NCBI GenBank assembly: GCA_002696345.1
Contig: NZRT01000018.1
Coordinates: 1-32,398 of the forward strand
Length of the DNA stretch: 32,398 nt
Origin: Myxococcales bacterium
Lineage (GTDB): Bacteria; Myxococcota; UBA4151
Direction of reading: 5' to 3'
Numbering within the stretch: the first letter of the stretch is position 1; each line of letters opens with the position of its first letter. Made by a program: the position numbers and the translations under genes. The notes below the pieces were generated by a model, which was not told the origin of the DNA, searched no databases, and saw only the letters and a list, made by a program, of their open reading frames with translations. This document shows positions 22,515 through 30,670 of this stretch, piece by piece.

Positions 22515-25226
22515 GTGAGTGAAAATCCCTTCTCTTTGATTGGCCAGTATATTCGCGGTGGCATTTTGCCCCTAGGCGTTGCCGTGTGTATTGGTTGTCT
22601 TGATCCCGGATTGGGGCAGGAGCCTGAAGTAGATGCTTCGCAGATGCCCCGCATCGCCGCGATTGAACCCGAAGAGGCCCTGGACACCTTCGAGATACGA
22701 GAGGGTTTTAGCCTGAAGTTAGCGGCTCATGAGCCTGATGTCGTGGATCCTATAGCCATGGCTTTCGACGCGGACGGGGGTATGTATGTTATAGAGATGA
22801 GGGGCTATTCCGAGCACCGCGAAGATCGGCTTGGGCGAATCCGCTACCTTGAAGACAGGGATAACGATGGGATCTTCGAGTCGTCTACGATTTTCAAAGA
22901 TGGGCTCAAGTGGCCTACTGGCATCGTGTGCTACAAAGGGGGTGTATTCGTGGGGGTGACGCCAGACCTGATTTACTTGAAGGACGAGGATGGCGATCGG
23001 GTTGCGGATAGAGAGGGAGTCGTGTTCACGGGATTCGGGCCTGAGAATTCAAGGCTCAACATGCAGGCTCTATTTAATAGCTTCCGTTGGGGTCCGGACA
23101 ATCGGATATGGGGAGCCGCGGCCGCTAGTGGTGGTCGCGTCACTAGGCCTGGGTCTTCGGAGCCGCCCATCGTCCTCCGGAGGGCGGACTTTTCCTTCGA
23201 CCCGGAGAAATTGGATTTCCGTTTGGAGAATGGAACGGCCCAATACGGAATGAGCTTCGATTCTCAAGGCCACCGATTTGTATGCAGCAATTCGAGACAC
23301 GTCATATGGGTGGCCTACGAACGCTCCGATGTCATTCCAAATCCCTATTTCAATCTGCCATCAGCCCTGACGGATGTTGCGGACGACGGAGCTGCGGCGC
23401 CAGTCTATCGCATTAGTCCGGATGAGCCTTGGCGCGTGGTCCGCACCCGCTGGAGGGTGTCGGGGGTTGTTAGAGGGATGATTGAAGGCGGGGGTCGCGT
23501 ATCGGGGTACTTCACTTCGGCAACGGGCATTCACATGTATTGGGGCGATGCTTACGGAGATGGCTTTCGTGATAATGTGTTCGTTGGAGATGTGGGTAGC
23601 AATCTAGTCCACCGGAAGATTCTACGAATGAACCAAAATAGTATTCAACCGATAGCGACACGTCCCGACGATGAACAAACAATCGAATTCCTGCGGAGCC
23701 GTGACAATTGGTTTAGGCCCGCCAGTTTCGCGACGGGCCCCGATGGCTGTCTCTACATATGCGACATGTATCGGGAGACTATTGAGCATCCATGGTCGCT
23801 CCCACCTGGGATCAAGCAGCATCTCGATTTGAACAGCGGTAATGATCGGGGGCGGATTTATCGGGTTGAGCAGCAAGGTTTCCGGCGTCCACAGGTTCCC
23901 CGGCTTTCAAAGGCCAGTGACGATGAACTTCGGTCTTTGGCGCGAAGTAGTAGCAATGATTGGTCGCAGACTACGGCCCGACGCTTGCTCTATGAGCGGG
24001 GCCAGGCCATCGAATCTAAGCGGCGACCGGATCCGTTACCATCGCTGTTGGCCAGCAAACGGCCCTTGGTAGACAGAATCTCCCAATGGAGAGGAGATCC
24101 TTGGGGCGAGGCGATTGTTTTGAATTCCTTGCGTAGCGAGAAGGATATCGGGAAGGCCTGGGAGGCATCGGTCTCAACCGCTTCACCGGATTTCGAGATC
24201 AAGCTTGCGGAAATGATGGGACGAACGGGTTCACAGGCATTGATTGATGCGGTAGCGAGACGCTACGAACAAGGCGCCATGGACAGCCGTGTGGCGGAAT
24301 CCCTGGAAGCGCTGCGAAGGGGAGTCGGTGACTCTAACGTTGAGTGGGCGGTCCAAGCCCGGCGTTCTCCACTAAAGCGGCTTTTCAATAGAGCGAAATC
24401 GCTACTGTCAGATTCTAGTGATAAACTGGATACAAAATTAGCAGCTCTACGATTACTCGACTTGCAGCCGAGTAGCGATAGTGAAGAAATATTGAAGAGC
24501 ATCGCTCTGGATGTCGATGCCCAAGAGGCGTTGGTGAACGCAGCTCTAGAGCGAATTGGAGATACAGCGTTTTTGGCGGATCGGTTAGATAAGCTGACCA
24601 AGGAGCAGGCCAGAGCGGTCATAGAACGGTTAGCGAAAACGGAAGAAGGGTCGGCGAGACTTTTGGTCGCCATAGATAGCAATAAGGGTTTGACTGAGTT
24701 GGTCTCCCCAACTGCTAGGCAGCATCTTAGGCAGAATCTCGCTAGCCTGGTAGAGGAACTGGTTCCCTCTTTGGAATCACGAGCAGATGCTCTGAACCGA
24801 TATCAAGCATCTTTGCGGCTCGAGGGAGATAGGGAGAAGGGGGCTGAGGTATTCGATCGATTGTGTATCAGTTGTCACAAGACAGCTGACGGACGTGGGG
24901 TTTCTTTTGGCCCGCCTGCTACGTCTTTCGCTTCGTCAGGAAAGGAGTTTATACTAAGCAATCTAATCGATCCCAATCGGGAAGTCGCGCCTCAATATCA
25001 AGCGTTCCAGTTCGATTTCAAAGACGGCGAGAGCCAAGTGGGTATGATCGCTTCGGAAGATGTTCGTAACGTTAGCCTAGCGCTTCCCTCGGGCGAAACG
25101 ATGACGTTTCTTCGAACCAAAGTGAAAGGCATGGCGGGGTTGAAGCGCTCGCTGATGCCAGAGGGTCTTGAGCAGGCGATCAGTTTGGAGGAGATGGCGG
25201 ACTTGCTTGAGTTCCTTACTCAATAA
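22515..25226 (+). CDS. PVC-type membrane-bound dehydrogenase / haem-binding protein (beta-propeller, HEAT-like, CxxCH)
   Basis: A 903-aa protein with a GTG start, the only start that includes the hydrophobic segment at residues 17-29. Residues about 55-430 form an NHL/glucose-dehydrogenase-like beta-propeller of the Planctomycete dehydrogenase type (EGFSLKLAAHEPDVVDPIAM, MYVIEMRGY, GPDGCLYICDMYRETIEHPW). It has Asp-rich loops DRDNDGIFE and DEDGDRVADRE that look calcium-binding. Residues about 440-750 are helical, HEAT-like. The C-terminus is the PVC haem-binding domain with CISCH (Cys784, Cys787, His788) and the landmarks NLIDPNREVAPQYQAF and LPSGE. It probably oxidises a sugar or alcohol in the periplasm and passes electrons to its own haem. 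It is transcribed alone and convergent with the sulfatase at 25422. Confidence 0.93.
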   Translation: MSENPFSLIGQYIRGGILPLGVAVCIGCLDPGLGQEPEVDASQMPRIAAIEPEEALDTFEIREGFSLKLAAHEPDVVDPIAMAFDADGGMYVIEMRGYSEHREDRLGRIRYLEDRDNDGIFESSTIFKDGLKWPTGIVCYKGGVFVGVTPDLIYLKDEDGDRVADREGVVFTGFGPENSRLNMQALFNSFRWGPDNRIWGAAAASGGRVTRPGSSEPPIVLRRADFSFDPEKLDFRLENGTAQYGMSFDSQGHRFVCSNSRHVIWVAYERSDVIPNPYFNLPSALTDVADDGAAAPVYRISPDEPWRVVRTRWRVSGVVRGMIEGGGRVSGYFTSATGIHMYWGDAYGDGFRDNVFVGDVGSNLVHRKILRMNQNSIQPIATRPDDEQTIEFLRSRDNWFRPASFATGPDGCLYICDMYRETIEHPWSLPPGIKQHLDLNSGNDRGRIYRVEQQGFRRPQVPRLSKASDDELRSLARSSSNDWSQTTARRLLYERGQAIESKRRPDPLPSLLASKRPLVDRISQWRGDPWGEAIVLNSLRSEKDIGKAWEASVSTASPDFEIKLAEMMGRTGSQALIDAVARRYEQGAMDSRVAESLEALRRGVGDSNVEWAVQARRSPLKRLFNRAKSLLSDSSDKLDTKLAALRLLDLQPSSDSEEILKSIALDVDAQEALVNAALERIGDTAFLADRLDKLTKEQARAVIERLAKTEEGSARLLVAIDSNKGLTELVSPTARQHLRQNLASLVEELVPSLESRADALNRYQASLRLEGDREKGAEVFDRLCISCHKTADGRGVSFGPPATSFASSGKEFILSNLIDPNREVAPQYQAFQFDFKDGESQVGMIASEDVRNVSLALPSGETMTFLRTKVKGMAGLKRSLMPEGLEQAISLEEMADLLEFLTQ

Positions 25227-25421
25227 ACCGACCAGAGTTGTTAGCAGTTTGCTAGCGCGGCGGAGGGTCCGAATGCTGAAAAGCAAAGCTAGGGTGTAGG
25301 GGGTCCGCCCCAGCGGTTAGTGGATCCATAGCCGGAAATGAAATAGAGCCAATGGCATTCCGAGGTAGGCGAGTAGAGCCGAATTGATTCAGCTAAGCCG
25401 GGACAAGCGAGCGCTTTAGCT

Positions 25422-26816
25422 CTAGTTCGGTTTTACTTGACGTGACCAGGCCTCGTGAAGGTCTTGGAGTCGAGCAACGAGCTCGGGCATTCTGGAGGCA
25501 TAGTCTTCCACCTCAGGTTTAGCGTCAGCCAGATTGTGGAGGGAGTAAGTCACTTCTCCGGTTTGCCGGTTGGTTTTGGCGATGAGCTTCCAATCGCCCT
25601 CGCGCACAGCCCAGTCCTCGCGCCAATCAAAGTGAAGTATCTCGTGGTTCGACGTAGCGTTAGCGCTCTTGATTATCGGCAGTATGTTGTATCCGTCGAA
25701 TGGGTTTGCCGGTTGGGGTAGGCCGATAAGCTCGATTAGCGTGGGCATCCAATCCATAATGGTGATGGTTTGGTGGCGAACGGCTCCCTGGGGGAAGGCT
25801 TTTGGGTAGCTGACAATCATAGGAACGCGAACACCGCCTTCGAGAAAAGTGCCTTTACGGCCAATCCATTTCCCCGTGTAGCCTCCTCCTCCATGGGCCA
25901 AATAGTAGTGACCAATTGGATACCCTGAGTTGTGATAACCTACAGTTATCCCCCGATTGTTTTCTTCGGAATGACCATTGTCGCTGCTGAATATGATGAT
26001 GGTGTCATCGCGAATGCCAGAGTCATCCAGTTGCTTGAGGACGCGACCGATCTGCTTGTCGACGGTGGCCATGACTCGGGCGTACGACTGGCGGGGCATT
26101 TCCAGGTTGGCGAAGGCCTCTTTGAATTCTTCGGACGGCTGCTCCGGATAGTGTGGAAGATTAAACGCGACCATCATGAAAAATGGTTCGTCGCTATGCT
26201 TAGCCACATATTTGACGGCCTCGTCGACGATCATCTCCGGGAAGTACTCACCTCTTCGAAAGATTTCTTCGTTGTTGTCGTAGAGATCGTGATACCCCTG
26301 CCCATGAAGGAAGTAGTGAGTGAAGTTGTCGATGAAACCGGAGAGATGCCCAAAATGCTTTTCGAAGCCTTGATCGAGTGGACCGTGACCGACCTTCGCT
26401 CCCAGATGCCACTTGCCGAATAGAGCGGTGCGGTAACCAGCCTCCCTAAGAACTTCGGCCAAAGTGATCTCGCTGGGGTCCATATTACCCAAATGGGTGT
26501 CGCTGCCATTGCGATCTCCCTGCAGCCAGCTTTGTACGCCTCCTCGATTTGGATGGCGGCCGGTCAACAGGGCGGCTCGAGACGGACAGCATACCGTGTG
26601 GGCATAGGCCTGGGTGAAACTCACCCCGTTGTCGGCCAACGAATCCATATACGGCGTTTGCAAATCGTTGGCTCCGAATCGATTCACATCCAAGGTTCCT
26701 TGGTCGTCAGTAAGGAAAATGACAACGTTGGGCTCGTTGGTGGCGTTGATGCTGATGGATAGGGCCAAGGCGAATAGGGCCGCCGACAATCGAAGAAGTG
26801 GATAGCGTATATGCAT
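25422..26816 (-). CDS. Type-I (formylglycine) sulfatase, exported
   Basis: A 464-aa sulfatase. ATG 26816 gives a signal peptide (hydrophobic residues 7-25); a GTG 33 bp upstream only adds polar residues. EPNVVIFLTDDQGTLDVN holds the metal Asp pair. The signature is CCPSRAALLTGR, with Cys76 the formylglycine precursor and an unusual second Cys next to it. FGKWHLGA and SSDNGHSEE follow. The Gly/His-rich loop HYYLAHGGGGYTGKW near residue 310 is distinctive among the six sulfatases here. It is convergent with the PVC dehydrogenase across a 195-bp gap in which I see no gene. Upstream it is separated from yceI by an intrinsic terminator, so it likely has its own promoter in the 111-bp gap. Confidence 0.94.
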   Translation of the reverse strand: MHIRYPLLRLSAALFALALSISINATNEPNVVIFLTDDQGTLDVNRFGANDLQTPYMDSLADNGVSFTQAYAHTVCCPSRAALLTGRHPNRGGVQSWLQGDRNGSDTHLGNMDPSEITLAEVLREAGYRTALFGKWHLGAKVGHGPLDQGFEKHFGHLSGFIDNFTHYFLHGQGYHDLYDNNEEIFRRGEYFPEMIVDEAVKYVAKHSDEPFFMMVAFNLPHYPEQPSEEFKEAFANLEMPRQSYARVMATVDKQIGRVLKQLDDSGIRDDTIIIFSSDNGHSEENNRGITVGYHNSGYPIGHYYLAHGGGGYTGKWIGRKGTFLEGGVRVPMIVSYPKAFPQGAVRHQTITIMDWMPTLIELIGLPQPANPFDGYNILPIIKSANATSNHEILHFDWREDWAVREGDWKLIAKTNRQTGEVTYSLHNLADAKPEVEDYASRMPELVARLQDLHEAWSRQVKPN

Positions 26817-26873
26817 AGCTGACTGAGTATGAGTCCGGAATAGATTCACCTACCGAACCAGGCAAACATGAAA

Positions 26874-26903
26874 AAGACGCGGCGGCCGGAGCCACCGCGT
26901 CTT
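26874..26903 (-). terminator. Intrinsic terminator of the YceI gene
   Basis: On the minus strand AAGACGCGGTGGC pairs with GCCGCCGCGTCTT around a TCCG loop: 13 consecutive pairs, one of them G-U. TTT follows, making TTTTT with the end of the stem. It begins 24 bp past the YceI stop codon. This is the best Rho-independent terminator in the window and insulates the downstream sulfatase. Confidence 0.88.
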
Positions 26904-26927
26904 GAAAATCGCTAATTTGGGTTCGCT

Positions 26928-27527
26928 TCAGCTATCTTGATGCAAAGTTAGGACCACGCTAACTTCGACATCGTCATGAATCAGCTTATCGCCGAGATTC
27001 TCGGAAAAACTGCCTGAACGGTATTTAACATCGTAGTCGGAACGGTCGAAGACGATGTCCGCCTTGGCTGTAGCCTTGTTCCCCTGATGGTCTATGTAGG
27101 CGGTGAAAGTAATTTTTTTGCTTATCTCCTTTACGGATAAATCAGCCGTAACGTTGTAGGCCCCATCCTGCGATGAATTCTCGACGTTGGCGATTTCTAA
27201 CTTGGCCGCGGGAAACAGCTTTGCGTAAAAGAAGTCCTTGGACAGCAAGTGCTGGTCTACGCGTTTCTTCTGGCGGCCCTCCAGATCAGTTGTCTTGATC
27301 GTGGTCATGTCGATTTCAAAGCTGCCGCCGGTTAGGCCGTCCTCTGAAAACAGCAAATTGCCGTTTTTCAGAGACACGGTTCCCGCATGCGCCCCACCTA
27401 CCTTGCTGCCTTTCCATGTGATCGAGCTAGCTGCTGGATCCACTTGATATTGACCGCCCCACAGGGCGACAGACGCCCCGATAAAGGCCGCCGCTAGAAT
27501 TGATACGAGTTTTTTGCTTTCTTTCAT
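26928..27527 (-). CDS. yceI: YceI family periplasmic protein
   Basis: A 199-aa lipocalin-like isoprenoid-binding protein. I chose ATG 27527, the only start that puts a signal peptide (MKESKKLVSILAAAFIGASVAL) at the N-terminus; AGAGGG lies about 10 bases upstream. The reading frame stays open for another 186 bp upstream but that part looks non-coding. Family landmarks: YQVDPAASSITWKGSKVGGAHAG, GSFEIDMTTIKTTDL, HLLSKDFFYAKLFPAAKLEI, LSVKEISKKITFTA and FDRSDYDVKYRSG. Known members bind polyprenyl lipids or amphiphiles and are linked to periplasmic stress or electron transport. It has its own terminator and no operon partner, so a link to the sulfatase genes around it is not shown by the sequence. 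Confidence 0.93.
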   Translation of the reverse strand: MKESKKLVSILAAAFIGASVALWGGQYQVDPAASSITWKGSKVGGAHAGTVSLKNGNLLFSEDGLTGGSFEIDMTTIKTTDLEGRQKKRVDQHLLSKDFFYAKLFPAAKLEIANVENSSQDGAYNVTADLSVKEISKKITFTAYIDHQGNKATAKADIVFDRSDYDVKYRSGSFSENLGDKLIHDDVEVSVVLTLHQDS

Positions 27528-27787
27528 TACTTGTTGGCCCTCTGTTCGTAGGGCCGAACTTTCCAGCCCGGTGTTACCATAAAAGCCGATACGATGCACT
27601 TGTGTGCGCGAAATTTCTGGAGCCGTTTTTTCATAAATGCTGCGGCAGGGCAACCGCCTCGCCATCCTACCATCGGGATGCGACACGACCAGGTTCGTGT
27701 CCACGGTTTTCAAACGGACATTTACCGTGGGAGAAGAGCTTGATCAAATATGGGCTTTACCGATAAATCGCGGCCTAAAGGCGGAGG
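27528..27787. other. 260-bp intergenic region with inverted repeats and a decayed REP arm
   Basis: No gene is supported. It holds the presumed YceI promoter. GACACGA-CCAGGT-TCGTGTC (27682-27701) is a perfect 7-bp stem-loop. CCACGG (27701-27706) and CCGTGG (27725-27730) form a second inverted repeat. TCGCGGCCTAAAGG (27768-27781) resembles the left arm and loop of the REP family at 8099-8123, but its right arm is degenerate and runs into the sulfatase stop codon. Confidence 0.5.
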
Positions 27788-29164
27788 CTATTCTCTCGCC
27801 GCGTTCTCAGCATCCATGCGATTCTTGATGGCGTCGCCATCGGTTCCAAACGGAACAATTGTATAAGATATATCCGTTTGCTTGATATCCATGAATGCAT
27901 CTAAGTGGTTCTGCAATCGCTGCCGGTAATCCAAATTGATTCCGTCTGGCAATGTCTCCATGCTGTAGCGAGCTTCCAGATCGGATACGGGTATTTTGTA
28001 AAATCGTCCATCTTCGTGAAGGCGAAAACGTTTGTCGCGAACGAAATAGACGCCCCCCTCGAAGGCCATTGCGAATAGAGTTCGATCTTTGCCGGGAGTG
28101 TCGAACAGATTGTGGGAGAGGTCCATCCCATCAATCTCATGATTGATAGGTATTCCCGTCACTTTTGCCAGAGTGGGCATCACATCCATGAGAGTGAAGA
28201 ACGCATCGCGTGTGCCGGATGGAATCTTGCCGGGCCATCGAGCGATTAACGGCACACGTGTACCCGCTTCATTCATACTGCGCTTGCCTCCGCGTATACG
28301 TAGCGAACCCAGCTGACTTATTAAATTGGGGGCCGAGCCATTATCTCCAGTGAAAATGACCAAGGTCTCTTCCTCTAGCCCCAGGGCGGCCAGTTTGTCT
28401 AGCATCCTACCGACAATGGCATCCATATAGGTAATCATATGGCCAATAGTTTGCTCTTTGGCTCCAAGATCGTCTGGGAATGAGCTGGCAGCGAGTTCCT
28501 GTAGGGCGGGAGGCTCGATTAAGGGCCCGTGAATTAGATTCATAGGGAAGTAGGCGAAGAACGGCAGTTCCCGGTTTCGCTCGATGAAATCCAGAAGGAA
28601 ATCGCAGTAGAAGTCGGGCCCGTATACCTCTTTGCTGTGAGCTCGATACTCCCCGTTTTCCCAATTGTGCGGTCCATAGTAACGGCTTGGGCGCTTGCCA
28701 TCCCAGTACTGGACCCAGAGGCAGTGCTCATCGAAGCCGTGGCTGGTGGGCTGGTCGGGATATCGTTGAAAATCGCCTAAATGCCACTTGCCGGCAATCG
28801 CGGTCGCGTATCCAGCTTCTTGAAACATATGCCCGAGAGTCTTTATGTGGGAAGGCAGACGGTTGTTTTTGTCCGGATCGAGTCGGCTATCCATCCGCTC
28901 CATAATGCCCGTGCGGTTCGGATAGAGGCCGGTTAGAATCATCGCTCGCGTGGGCGAGCAGACCGGTGTGGCAAAGGCGTTTTCGAAACGAGCTCCTTCT
29001 GAAGCCATGCGATCGAGGCGAGGCGTTGTATATACCGTATTCCCGTATGAGGCCAATGCCTCTGCTCCGAGATCATCGGCCATGATAAGAAGGACGTTGG
29101 GGCGCTCGGAATAGATTCTCAAAGCGCTTAGTGTGAGCAGGCAGATAGCAACGAGAATGCGCAT
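27788..29164 (-). CDS. Type-I (formylglycine) sulfatase, exported
   Basis: A 458-aa sulfatase with a signal peptide (hydrophobic residues 3-15). RPNVLLIMADDLGAEAL has the metal Asp pair, CSPTRAMILTGLYPNRTG has formylglycine Cys69, and AGKWHLGD and TGDNGSAPN are intact. The C-terminal part is shortened and lacks the usual ELYDLxxDPxE phrase; it has FYKIPVSDLEARYSMETLP instead. Its ATG shares one base with the stop of the upstream BNR-repeat gene (TAATG), so translation of the two is probably coupled and they are likely to act on related substrates. Confidence 0.94.
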   Translation of the reverse strand: MRILVAICLLTLSALRIYSERPNVLLIMADDLGAEALASYGNTVYTTPRLDRMASEGARFENAFATPVCSPTRAMILTGLYPNRTGIMERMDSRLDPDKNNRLPSHIKTLGHMFQEAGYATAIAGKWHLGDFQRYPDQPTSHGFDEHCLWVQYWDGKRPSRYYGPHNWENGEYRAHSKEVYGPDFYCDFLLDFIERNRELPFFAYFPMNLIHGPLIEPPALQELAASSFPDDLGAKEQTIGHMITYMDAIVGRMLDKLAALGLEEETLVIFTGDNGSAPNLISQLGSLRIRGGKRSMNEAGTRVPLIARWPGKIPSGTRDAFFTLMDVMPTLAKVTGIPINHEIDGMDLSHNLFDTPGKDRTLFAMAFEGGVYFVRDKRFRLHEDGRFYKIPVSDLEARYSMETLPDGINLDYRQRLQNHLDAFMDIKQTDISYTIVPFGTDGDAIKNRMDAENAARE

Positions 29165-30513
29165 TACACTTCGATTCGATAGAGAAGACTATCGGCCGTC
29201 CAATCCGTATTTCCATCTTCGCGGAAATCCTGAGGAAAGAGGCGGGTCATATGCAGTAGCAGATGGCCGCTCCCCCGCTCTTCACGAGCATAGAAATTGG
29301 AAAGGGTCAGGTAAGGGCTTTCGTTCGACTGTCGATCGTCGATGTGGGCGACGGTATCGCGGATGAGGAGCCCCGTTTTGAGATCGACCTCGCCGATGAC
29401 GATCGGGTAGCGGGGACTGTTGCCTTTAGAATTTTCCTCCGATATATTGCCCATCCATAACAGCCTGCCGTCGGAGTGGGGAATTAGCTGCGAGGTGGCG
29501 CTGGGCGAGTAGAATGGCGTTCCATTGCTGTACGTCCACGGTTCGGCCTTCGTCCAAGTCATTCCCCCGTCATAAGATTTAGAATACCATTTGTAACCGG
29601 GCCATTCGCGACGAACGTCATTGCTGCCTCGCATGACCATCAGAATCGAGCCGTCTGCCAATTCGGCGATTGTTGGCTCGACCAGCCCGCGAGTCGTTCT
29701 GTTTGGATCTCCTTCGAGACGTTCCGATGCTGTCCAGGAAAGATGGCCATCGGATTTCCACGTTCCAAACAACATCATGCAGTCCGTATAGGTATAACCC
29801 GCTCCCGGATTAAAATACTCCCCATCGGGTCCAACGGGACTGCTTTGCACAGGCAGCATGATAACCCCATCGGATCGGGTTAGTGGTCGCTGGCCGAGAT
29901 CCCCAATCATAAGGCAATTCTTCCCAACAGTGATTCCGGGCATATGATTGGTCGCATCATAGGCGTCGCCAGCATGGATTATTTGCTCGCTTATAGCTCG
30001 GGTTCGGCCGCCGTCTTCCGAGACCGAGTAGTGAAGCGTCCATTGCTTCAATCCTTCCAAGGGGTCGTCGGTGGGCAGGATGCCTTCGGTCCAGACTGTT
30101 AAGTATTTCCCATTGTTAGGATCCACGTATCCTCCGCGCGGATGTCGACGGCCGGTTCCGTTCGGATGATCGAACTTTGTCGCCCACTCAGTGGTTTCAC
30201 TCCACGACTGGCCGTTGTCATCCGATAGCCGAATGTAGGCCACATCCACGGTGTCGCTTCGGCTCGTATGGCGGTGTACGCTCATGAGATCCGAGCTATC
30301 CAATTTCGTGTAGTAGCTGGCTCCGAAGATCGCGGTGCCTTTCTTGGGCGATGCGATAAAGACGTCTGTTGAAAGGACACGGGCTTTGCCAGCAGGCCGT
30401 GGGCCGGATTTACGGTAGCAGGATACAAAAGGTATTCCGATTCCGGAGAGTGCCAGACAACTAGCGTTTTTCAGAAATCGCCGGCGTGAGGAATAGTAGG
30501 TGGGGCGCATCAT
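29164..30513 (-). CDS. BNR/Asp-box sialidase-like exported protein
   Basis: A 449-aa six-bladed beta-propeller protein of the sialidase-like superfamily. ATG 30513 (or the adjacent ATG 30510) precedes the Tat-type signal SSRRRFLKNASCLALSGIG; a TTG 18 bp upstream is unlikely. Three Asp-box-like repeats are visible: SDDNGQSW, SEDGGRT (degenerate) and SYDGGMTW. RTTRGLVEPTIAELADGSILMVMRG resembles the exo-alpha-sialidase core (GxxEPxxxxLxDGxLxxxxR). Whether it cleaves sialic acid, another ulosonic acid or merely binds sugar cannot be decided, because the arginine triad needs alignment. It is the first gene of a two-gene operon with the sulfatase; a REP pair lies directly upstream. Confidence 0.85.
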   Translation of the reverse strand: MMRPTYYSSRRRFLKNASCLALSGIGIPFVSCYRKSGPRPAGKARVLSTDVFIASPKKGTAIFGASYYTKLDSSDLMSVHRHTSRSDTVDVAYIRLSDDNGQSWSETTEWATKFDHPNGTGRRHPRGGYVDPNNGKYLTVWTEGILPTDDPLEGLKQWTLHYSVSEDGGRTRAISEQIIHAGDAYDATNHMPGITVGKNCLMIGDLGQRPLTRSDGVIMLPVQSSPVGPDGEYFNPGAGYTYTDCMMLFGTWKSDGHLSWTASERLEGDPNRTTRGLVEPTIAELADGSILMVMRGSNDVRREWPGYKWYSKSYDGGMTWTKAEPWTYSNGTPFYSPSATSQLIPHSDGRLLWMGNISEENSKGNSPRYPIVIGEVDLKTGLLIRDTVAHIDDRQSNESPYLTLSNFYAREERGSGHLLLHMTRLFPQDFREDGNTDWTADSLLYRIEV

Positions 30514-30549
30514 TATCTTGCTTGGCGTCAACTTAGGTTTAGGTCGTTT

Positions 30550-30622
30550 GTAGGAGCGGGTTCATCCCGCGATTGCCATACAATGGCGTTGAGTTTTTCG
30601 CGGGATAAACCCGCCTCTACGG
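30550..30622. repeat. REP-like inverted pair, TCGCGG...CCGC family (copy 2)
   Basis: The left unit, 30550-30572, is GTAGGAGCGGGTTCATCCCGCGA; the right unit, 30598-30622, is TCGCGGGATAAACCCGC followed by CTCTACGG. Each unit has a GCGGG/CCCGC stem, and the two units are inverted relative to each other, a typical bipartite REP arrangement. It lies in the 157-bp gap between the aminotransferase end and the BNR gene start. Confidence 0.8.
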
Positions 30623-30670
30623 ATCTCGAATTCCACGATATTTCAGTTGGGTGCCCTATGCCCATTACCT

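Noticed and set aside
25317-25388. Short minus-strand hydrophobic reading (SALLAYLGMPLALFHFRLWIH, about 21 residues) between the PVC dehydrogenase and a sulfatase, possibly a relic of a membrane protein
   Set aside because: Only about 24 codons are open between stops and there is no start or flanking homology; chance is sufficient.
27528-27713. N-terminal extension of the YceI frame by 62 codons
   Set aside because: It would bury the signal peptide inside the protein, and the extension covers inverted repeats that look regulatory or non-coding.
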